Positions 14,135 through 19,433 of a DNA stretch of 19,433 nucleotides are shown here, piece by piece. This DNA is from Bryobacteraceae bacterium. Lineage in GTDB: Bacteria > Acidobacteriota > Terriglobia > Bryobacterales > Bryobacteraceae. Every line of letters starts with the position of its first letter. The first letter of the stretch is position 1. Where the stretch lies: positions 1 to 19,433 of the forward strand of contig JANXXV010000204.1 of NCBI GenBank assembly GCA_025350445.1, written 5' to 3'. A program made the position numbers and the translations under genes. The notes beneath the pieces are model-generated. The model was not told the origin of the DNA, did not search any database, and saw nothing but the letters and a program-made list of their open reading frames with translations.

Positions 14135-15913
14135 CTAGCGGTTTTGACTCGACCGCTTATCGTCGTCTTTCGAACCGAGCTGATCGCCGAGACTAAGCCG
14201 GGTCATGGCGCGTTGCTTGTAGGCGTCGGGATAGCCAGGGCGCTGTTGAATTGCCCTGGTATACTCGCTGAGCGCGAGTACGAATTTCTCGCTGTTCTGA
14301 TAGATGCGGCCGAGATTGAAGTGTGCCTCCGGGTATTCATTTCGCTTCTGGATGGCTGCGGCGTAGTCGGCGGCGGCCAGGTCGAAGTTGCCGACTGCCG
14401 TATAGCCGAGAGCGCGGTAGTAGTACGGCTCGGCGGCTTTGGGATCCAACTGGATTGTCCGGGCGCAATCTTCGATTGCCTCTTTCGGATTGCCGGTTTC
14501 CAGGTTTGCCGTACACCGGCGCAGGAAAGCGTCCTTGGAATCTGGTTTCACCTTGATCGCCGCTGCGTAATCGGCAATTGCCAACTTCAACTGTTTCCGC
14601 GCGGCGTAGAGACGGGCGCGATCCATATACGTAGAGTAAAGATCCGGTTTAATGGCGAGCGCCTTGGTATATGCCTCGATGGCCTTGTCCGGCTGCTTCT
14701 GTCTTTCGAATTCAGACGCGCTTTGCAGAGCGGCCGTCAATTCATCGACTGGCTGAGGCTCCTGTACGGACGGGGGTACTGGCGCCACTCCAACTGCGAT
14801 TTCGAACTTCGGCTGGGACAGGCGCGCCGCTACAACCACCGGCGTGCGAGCCGGTTCGGGTTTGATCTCAAGCTTTCCCGCGGGAACACTCTCGTTGGCG
14901 CTACCGGCAATGAGGATGGTGTGGGTGGCTACCTGGCTTACCAGCGGTTTAGCTGCGTCGGCCGCACCGGGCGCGGACGCCTTCATCGCCACCTGGTCGA
15001 AAGCGGGCTTTTTCACAACAGGCTTGGCGGCTGCTGCCTGGGCGGCGGCGGGCTCCGCTGCAAGGAGCCGGCCGGCCACTTCACCAAAGTTGGGATTGAT
15101 TTTCACTGCGTTGTCGAAATCGATCTTGGCGCGGATTTTGTCGCCGATCTGGATGTACGCACTGCCTCTGTTCAGGAGTGCGTCAGCCGAGCCGGGCCGG
15201 ATGCGGATGGTCTCTCCGTAGTCCGCGATGGCCTTCCCCACATTGCCTGTCTTTTCATTCAGACGGGCGCGATCCTGGTAGGCTGACGCATTATCGGGAC
15301 CCAGCCGTATAGCCTCGTCCAGATCTTTAGCCGCCCGATCGAGTTGATTCAGGCTTATTTCGATGGCCGCCCGTTTGGCGAAAATAGCGGAATCGGCGGG
15401 CTTGAGTTTCGCGAGCGTGTCGTAGTCTTTGAGTGATTCGCCGAGGTTCCCCTTGCCCTGGTTGATGCCGGCCCGGCTCTCATAGGCGGGGGCGAAGGTA
15501 GGGTTCAGTTTGATGGCCTGGCCCAGATCTTTCATGGCGCCCTTGACATCCCCAAGATAGGCTTGGGAGAGCCCACGGCAATGGAACGCCTCGGCGTAAT
15601 CGGACTTGATGCGTAGGGCCTGTTCGCAATCGGCTTGCGCGTTCTTGATCCGCCGGGCCTTTAGATTTGCGTAGCCTCGCTGGAGCAACGCTTCCTCATT
15701 GTGGGAGTCGATGCGGATTGCCTCGTCGTAAAGCTTCAACGCTTCGTTTAATTTCTGTTGATTCACTAGAGCGTCGGCCTGCGCTACCGATTCCTGCGAT
15801 CGGGTGCGCGCGTCCGTCTTTCCGTCTTTTTTTCCGAATAGCTGAGCAGTGGCAGGGGAAGCGAGGGAGAGCCCCGCGCCGACGAATGAGGCGATGAGGT
15901 ATTTATTACGCAT
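14135..15913 (-). CDS. Exported tetratricopeptide-repeat protein, paralog 1
   Basis: This is a 592-residue protein. ATG 15911-15913 is preceded by GGAG at 4-nt spacing. The signal peptide is MRNKYLIASFVGAGLSLASPATA, cleaved near Ala23-Gln24. Seven TPRs with a 34-residue period fill about 43-280 (for example ALLQRGYANLKARRIKNAQAD). A Pro/Ala-rich linker follows (285-390), holding a conserved stretch AAKPLVSQVATHTILIAGS (320-338) and PVVVAARLSQPK. Five more TPRs lie in about 392-560 and a charged tail ends SKDDDKRSSQNR. TPR arrays bind partner proteins; this one would act in the periplasm or on the cell envelope. It is a tandem duplicate of the next minus-strand gene, about three-quarters identical by eye in the N-terminal repeats. 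The function is unknown; assembly scaffolding is a guess. Confidence 0.9.
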   Translation of the reverse strand: MRNKYLIASFVGAGLSLASPATAQLFGKKDGKTDARTRSQESVAQADALVNQQKLNEALKLYDEAIRIDSHNEEALLQRGYANLKARRIKNAQADCEQALRIKSDYAEAFHCRGLSQAYLGDVKGAMKDLGQAIKLNPTFAPAYESRAGINQGKGNLGESLKDYDTLAKLKPADSAIFAKRAAIEISLNQLDRAAKDLDEAIRLGPDNASAYQDRARLNEKTGNVGKAIADYGETIRIRPGSADALLNRGSAYIQIGDKIRAKIDFDNAVKINPNFGEVAGRLLAAEPAAAQAAAAKPVVKKPAFDQVAMKASAPGAADAAKPLVSQVATHTILIAGSANESVPAGKLEIKPEPARTPVVVAARLSQPKFEIAVGVAPVPPSVQEPQPVDELTAALQSASEFERQKQPDKAIEAYTKALAIKPDLYSTYMDRARLYAARKQLKLAIADYAAAIKVKPDSKDAFLRRCTANLETGNPKEAIEDCARTIQLDPKAAEPYYYRALGYTAVGNFDLAAADYAAAIQKRNEYPEAHFNLGRIYQNSEKFVLALSEYTRAIQQRPGYPDAYKQRAMTRLSLGDQLGSKDDDKRSSQNR

Positions 15914-15980
15914 TTTACTCCATTTGTTGCGACACTTTGTGAGATCTACGACTCAAGTCATCGACCTTAAATCGATTGAA

Positions 15981-16000
15981 TTGGCAGTATCATAGCATTG
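15981..16000 (-). promoter_or_regulatory. Promoter-like element of TPR paralog 1
   Basis: The minus strand reads CAATGCTATGATACTGCCAA, with GATACT or TATGAT as a plausible -10 box, 68 nt upstream of the start codon. A closely similar 17-nt element (CAATGCTATACTTCCAA) sits 69 nt upstream of paralog 2, so both position and sequence are conserved between the duplicates. No convincing -35 box was found. Confidence 0.45.
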
Positions 16001-16191
16001 AAATAATGGGAGTGACAGGTCTACCGGTACTATTGCGGATACCCTCATTGGGGCGATGGGGGAGTCGATCGGGCTGGCGATGGACGGAGTTTGACGTGGA
16101 GCGGGTGGATGGGCAAGATTGCAGCGGGGCGTCCGTATTGTGCACAGGCGGACGCAGTGCGGTTTGTTTCAATATTGGTGCAATTTGAAGA

Positions 16192-16211
16192 GCGCGACCA
16201 GGGAGTCGCGC
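16192..16211 (-). terminator. Weak terminator-like hairpin after TPR paralog 2
   Basis: In minus-strand RNA, GCGCGAC and GTCGCGC form a perfect 7-bp stem with a 6-nt loop (TCCCTG), 20 nt past the stop codon, followed by TCTTC rather than a full T-tract. REP-like copy B lies between the stop and this hairpin. Confidence 0.45.
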
Positions 16212-16215
16212 GCCG

Positions 16216-16235
16216 GCGAGGGCGCCCGCCCTACC
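16216..16235. repeat. Short palindromic element, copy B (REP-like)
   Basis: The core AGGGCG-CC-CGCCCT, preceded by GCG and followed by ACC, matches copy A at 10651-10671. It overlaps the stop codon (16231-16233) of TPR paralog 2. Confidence 0.45.
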
Positions 16236-18060
16236 TTTGGTCTAGGAGGGCGTTGTCGTTAGACAGGACAGGACGCTGGGGAGTTAGCCTCGAGCGGCTG
16301 TCATCGTCTTTAGAACCGAGTTCATCGCCAAGCGTAAGCCGCGTCATGCCACGTTGCTTATAGGCGTCGGGATAGCCGGGGCGTTGTTGAATTGCCCGGG
16401 TGTATTCGCTCAGCGCAAGTATGAGTTTCCCGGTGTCCTGGTAGATACGTCCGAGGTTGAAATGGGCCTCCGGATAGTCGTATCGCCTCTGAATGGCTGC
16501 GTTGTAATCGGCGGCGGCCTGGTCTAAGCCGCGAACTGCCGTGTAGCCGAGAGCGCGATAGTAGTAGGGCTCGGCGGCCTTTGAATCCATCTGAATTGTC
16601 CTTGTGCAATCTTCGATTGCGTCCTTCGGATTGCCAGTTTCCAGGTTTGCCGTACACCGCCGCAGGAACGCCTCCTTGGAATCCGGCTTTACCTTAAGCG
16701 CCGCCGTGTAATCGGCAATGGCCAAGTTCAACAGCTTCCGCGCTGTGTAGAGGCGGGCTCGATCCATGTACGTTGGGTAAAGATCCGGCTTAATTGAGAG
16801 TGCCTTGCTGTAAGCCTCGATGGCCTTGTCTGGTTGTTCTCGCTTTTCGAATTCGGTGGCGCTTTGCAGCGCCGTCAACAATTCATCGACCGGTTGAGGC
16901 GCGGGCGCCGGCGCTACCACGGCTGGTGTTTCCGGCTTCGGCACAGGCAATACCGCTTTCGGCTCGGGGAGGCGCGCCGCCACAATCACTGGCGGGAGGG
17001 CCGGCTCGATCTTCTTTTCTGGATGCCTGGACGAACGGCTCTTACCAACATTGCCGGCAATCAGTATCGTTTTGGTGGCAACCTCGTTCACTAGCGGTTT
17101 GGCCGCTTCAGCGGTGCGTGGTTTTGACGTAATCATCGCCGACTGTTCCATATCGGGTTTATTTATGACAGGTTTGGCGGCGGTCCGCTCGGGGGACAGC
17201 CCGACACCGAGCAAGCGCGCTACGACTTCCCTCAAACTGTTATCGATCTTCACCGCGCTGTCGAAATCGGCACTGGCGTTGACCTTGTCGCCGGCTTGCA
17301 TATAGGCATTTCCGCGGTTGAGGAGCGCGTCAGCCGAGCCGGGCCGGAGCCGGATGGCCTCTCCAAAGTCTGCGACCGCTCTATCGGCGTGCCCTGTTTT
17401 TTCGTTCAACCGGGCGCGATCCTCATAGGCCGCCGCATTGCCGGGACTCAGGCGGATAGCCTCGTCCAGGTCTTTAGCCGCCTGATCGAGCTGATTAAGA
17501 TTTAATTCAATGGCGGCCCGTTTTGAGAAAACAGCGGAGTCGGCCGGCTTGAGTTTCGCGAGAGTGTCATAGTCGGCCAGAGATTCTTCGAGGTTCCCCC
17601 GGCCTTGATTCAGGCCGGCGCGACTCTCATAGGCAGAGGTGAAGGCGGGATTGAGCTTGATGGCCTGTGCCAGATCTTTAATCGCGCTCTTCACGTCTCC
17701 AAGATAGGCGTGCGAGAGGCCTCGACAGTGGTACGCCTCGGCGAATTCAGGCTGGATGCGGAGTGCTTGTTCGCAATCGGCTTGCGCATTCTTGAAGCGC
17801 CGGGCCTTCAAATTGGCATAGCCGCGCTGCAGCAGCGCTTGCTCATTACTGGAGTCGATACGGAGTGCCCCGTCAAAGAGGTTTAGCGCTTCGGTGATTT
17901 TCTGTTGCTTGACCAATGCGTCCGCCTGGGCTACCAATTCCTGGGAACGGCTGCGCGCATCCGGCTTTCCATCTTTTTTGGCGAACAACTGCGCGTTCGC
18001 TTGGACGGAGCACAAGCATCCGCCGGCGAGAAGTGAGGCAATGAGGTATATGTTACGCAT
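16231..18060 (-). CDS. Exported tetratricopeptide-repeat protein, paralog 2
   Basis: This is a 609-residue protein from ATG 18058-18060. An ATG three codons upstream (18067-18069, giving 612 residues) is less likely, because AGGA lies 9 nt before the chosen start but directly against the upstream one, and because paralog 1 starts MRNKYLIAS where this one has MRNIYLIAS. The architecture equals paralog 1: signal peptide ending near ANA-Q, seven 34-residue TPRs, a Pro/Ala-rich linker with AAKPLVNEVATKTILIAGN and PVIVAARLPEPK, five C-terminal TPRs, and a tail SKDDDSRSR that extends further (LTPQRPVLSNDNALLDQR). The linker contains more Ala-Pro dipeptides (APAPAPQPVDELL) than in paralog 1. It was probably made by tandem duplication. 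Its partners are unknown. Confidence 0.9.
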   Translation of the reverse strand: MRNIYLIASLLAGGCLCSVQANAQLFAKKDGKPDARSRSQELVAQADALVKQQKITEALNLFDGALRIDSSNEQALLQRGYANLKARRFKNAQADCEQALRIQPEFAEAYHCRGLSHAYLGDVKSAIKDLAQAIKLNPAFTSAYESRAGLNQGRGNLEESLADYDTLAKLKPADSAVFSKRAAIELNLNQLDQAAKDLDEAIRLSPGNAAAYEDRARLNEKTGHADRAVADFGEAIRLRPGSADALLNRGNAYMQAGDKVNASADFDSAVKIDNSLREVVARLLGVGLSPERTAAKPVINKPDMEQSAMITSKPRTAEAAKPLVNEVATKTILIAGNVGKSRSSRHPEKKIEPALPPVIVAARLPEPKAVLPVPKPETPAVVAPAPAPQPVDELLTALQSATEFEKREQPDKAIEAYSKALSIKPDLYPTYMDRARLYTARKLLNLAIADYTAALKVKPDSKEAFLRRCTANLETGNPKDAIEDCTRTIQMDSKAAEPYYYRALGYTAVRGLDQAAADYNAAIQRRYDYPEAHFNLGRIYQDTGKLILALSEYTRAIQQRPGYPDAYKQRGMTRLTLGDELGSKDDDSRSRLTPQRPVLSNDNALLDQR

Positions 18061-18128
18061 TGGTTTCATTCCTATGACTACTTGAAGCGTAATTGAAACA
18101 ATTTATTCGCATCTTATCTCTTTAATTG

Positions 18129-18145
18129 TTGGAAGTATAGCATTG
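18129..18145 (-). promoter_or_regulatory. Promoter-like element of TPR paralog 2
   Basis: The minus strand reads CAATGCTATACTTCCAA, containing TATACT, a good -10 box preceded by TG one base away (extended -10 type). It is 69 nt upstream of the preferred start. It aligns with the element before paralog 1 apart from a 3-nt gap and one substitution. The -35 region is weak (TGTAAT at 17-bp spacing). Confidence 0.5.
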
Positions 18146-18231
18146 GTAAATCGTGGATTACAGGGCCAAAGGTACTATGGCCCATACCCGCGTTCTATCA
18201 TTGGAGCCGGAAGGGAGCACTCTGGTCAAGT

Positions 18232-19380
18232 ATGGACGAGCTTCTGCGCTGGAGGCCGGAATTTCCGATTCTGGCGAATACGGTTTACCTGATCAGCCAC
18301 TCGCTGGGGGCAATGCCACGGCGTACGCGAGCCTGTCTGATGGAGTACGCCGATACGTGGGCGGCACGCGGGATTCGCGCCTGGGAAGAAGGCTGGTGGC
18401 GGATGCCGGTCACGGTGGGCGGCTTGGTGGGGAAGATTATCGGCGCGGGGCCGGGCGAGGTGGTGATGCATCAGAATGTCTCCGTCTGCCAGTCGCTGGT
18501 GCATTCCTGCTTTAATTGGAGACATAATCGAAATAAACTAGTGACGGAGGGCTTGAATTTCCCTTCGAATTTGTATTTATTTGAAGGTCTGGAGAGGATA
18601 GGCGCGCGCGTGGTGGCGGTGGATTCCGTGGATGGGCAGACGGCGCCGCTCGACCGGATGCTGGCCGCCATAGACGAGGAGACGCAACTGGTGTCAGTGT
18701 CGCATGTGTTGTTCCGGAGCTCGGCCATTCAGAATCCGCAGGCGATTGTGGAACGGGCGCACCAGGTTGGCGCGAAGGTGATGGCTGACCTATATCAATC
18801 GGCGGGAACGGTGCCGGTGGATGTGCGCGATCTGGGTTTGGATTTCGCTACCGGCGGTTCGGTGAAGTGGCTGTGCGGAGGGCCGGGCGCGGGCTACCTT
18901 TACGTGCGGCGGGATTTGTGGCCGGAGCTGCGGCCGGCAATGACCGGATGGGCGGCGCACAAGAATCCATTCGCATTCGACCAAGGCCCGATGGAGTATG
19001 CGGAGGATGCCATGCGGTTCACGAACGGGACGCCCAATGTGCCGGCGATGTATGCGGCGAAGTCAGGCTACGAGATAGTCGGCGAGGTGGGCGTTGCGAA
19101 TATACGGCGCAAGTCGATGCGTCAGACAGAGCTGCTGATCGGGCTGGCGGATGAAGCTGGACTGCGCGTGAACTGCCCTCGGGACGGGGAGGCTCGGGGC
19201 GGGACGGTTACGCTTGACGTGCCGGAGGGAAAGGCGGTGACGGCCGAATTGGCACGGCGCGAGATCCTGGTGGATTATCGGCCGGGGGCCGGGATTCGGA
19301 TTGCGCCACATTTTTATTCGGCGGATGAAGAACTGTGGCTGGCGATCAGCGAGATCCGGAAGATTTTGGACGCGGTGTGA
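18232..19380 (+). CDS. Kynureninase-like PLP-dependent enzyme (class V aminotransferase fold)
   Basis: This is a 382-residue protein from ATG 18232; a GGGAG lies about 14 nt upstream, further than usual. The N-terminal VYLISHSLGAMP (18-29) resembles the kynureninase SLGxxP start. The PLP Schiff-base lysine is predicted as Lys212 in GGSVKWLCGGPGAGYLYVR, and Asp186 (VMADLYQSAG) should contact the pyridine nitrogen. EGLNFPSNLY (106-115) and FTNGTPNVPAMYAAKSGYE (263-281) are further kynureninase-like blocks, with the C-terminal GAGIRIAPHFY (352-362). Kynureninases cleave kynurenine to anthranilate and alanine. Here the residue before the lysine is Val instead of the usual Tyr, and no tryptophan-degradation genes are near, so another substrate is possible. 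Class V aminotransferase or a lyase are alternatives. Confidence 0.85.
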   Translation: MDELLRWRPEFPILANTVYLISHSLGAMPRRTRACLMEYADTWAARGIRAWEEGWWRMPVTVGGLVGKIIGAGPGEVVMHQNVSVCQSLVHSCFNWRHNRNKLVTEGLNFPSNLYLFEGLERIGARVVAVDSVDGQTAPLDRMLAAIDEETQLVSVSHVLFRSSAIQNPQAIVERAHQVGAKVMADLYQSAGTVPVDVRDLGLDFATGGSVKWLCGGPGAGYLYVRRDLWPELRPAMTGWAAHKNPFAFDQGPMEYAEDAMRFTNGTPNVPAMYAAKSGYEIVGEVGVANIRRKSMRQTELLIGLADEAGLRVNCPRDGEARGGTVTLDVPEGKAVTAELARREILVDYRPGAGIRIAPHFYSADEELWLAISEIRKILDAV

Positions 19381-19433
19381 GAGTTGACGGCGACCGCGAC
19401 AGTCAGGGGCGGGGGCGCGTCTTTCGGAAACGC

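Larger units (their letters stand above)
15914..16230. other. Intergenic region between the two TPR genes, 317 nt
   Basis: It holds the predicted promoter of TPR paralog 1 (15981-16000), a weak terminator-like hairpin for TPR paralog 2 (16192-16211) and REP-like copy B at the right edge. Short open frames on both strands (about 60-90 codons) show no protein-like pattern. The middle (about 16020-16190) shows nothing I can assign. Confidence 0.55.

Noticed and set aside
13832..15286. Long plus-strand frame of 484 codons opposite TPR paralog 1.
   Set aside because: It is an antisense shadow caused by codon bias in the TPR gene; it runs through the receptor end and terminator and has no recognisable domain.
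14135..18060. Repeated DNA across the two TPR genes that could be mistaken for a repeat array.
   Set aside because: The repeats are coding, 102 bp in period (34 residues) and diverged; there are no identical direct repeats with spacers, so this is not CRISPR.
19405..19433. GC-rich stretch after the PLP-enzyme gene that might begin a terminator or a third REP-like copy.
   Set aside because: It is cut by the window edge and the visible part does not match the palindromic core.

Overview
The window most likely comes from a high-GC member of the Acidobacteriota, probably Bryobacterales or Solibacter-like. This is an inference from the gene set: a very long Oar/Cna-B-type TonB-dependent receptor, Tat-exported SMP-30 lactonase-like and enolase-superfamily proteins with RRSFLK signals, large TPR proteins, and frequent GTG/TTG starts. 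No 16S rRNA, tRNA, CRISPR array, integrase or complete insertion sequence was seen.

Layout. At the left edge, on the minus strand, a Cys-rich protein of unknown function overlaps by ATGA a CbiX/sirohydrochlorin-chelatase-like gene that runs off the window. A 51-residue small protein lies on the plus strand at 858-1013, divergent from the Cys-rich gene, and its end overlaps the end of dgt. A minus-strand pair follows: a membrane-anchored TPR protein (YfgM-like) and the HD-domain dGTPase dgt. A prominent hairpin precedes this pair. Next on the minus strand come an orphan NarL/LuxR-type response regulator and a Tat-exported SMP-30/gluconolactonase-like protein. A plus-strand methyltransferase follows. 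A minus-strand PhoR/PhoB-type histidine kinase and response regulator pair is divergent from a plus-strand, Tat-exported enolase-superfamily protein, which has a strong hairpin after it. Then comes the 1104-residue TonB-dependent receptor with a strong terminator. Two tandem paralogous TPR proteins (about 600 residues each, minus strand) follow, each with its own copy of a similar upstream element. A kynureninase-like PLP enzyme closes the window on the plus strand.

How the parts may work together. The exported lactonase-like protein, the exported enolase-superfamily protein and the outer-membrane receptor could all act at the cell envelope on sugar acids or other organic substrates. They are not one operon, so this link is inference. 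The two-component pair shares a 134-bp divergent intergenic region with the enolase-superfamily gene. That region holds three TTTCA/TGAAA half-sites spaced by about one helical turn, which makes co-regulation possible.

No clearly new defence or biosynthetic system was found. The best leads are the small protein at 858-1013, the TPR duplication with its conserved linker motif and duplicated promoter-like element, the enolase-fold protein lacking the usual catalytic residues, two matching short palindromic elements with a compensatory base-pair change, and the leader hairpin before the TPR-dgt pair.
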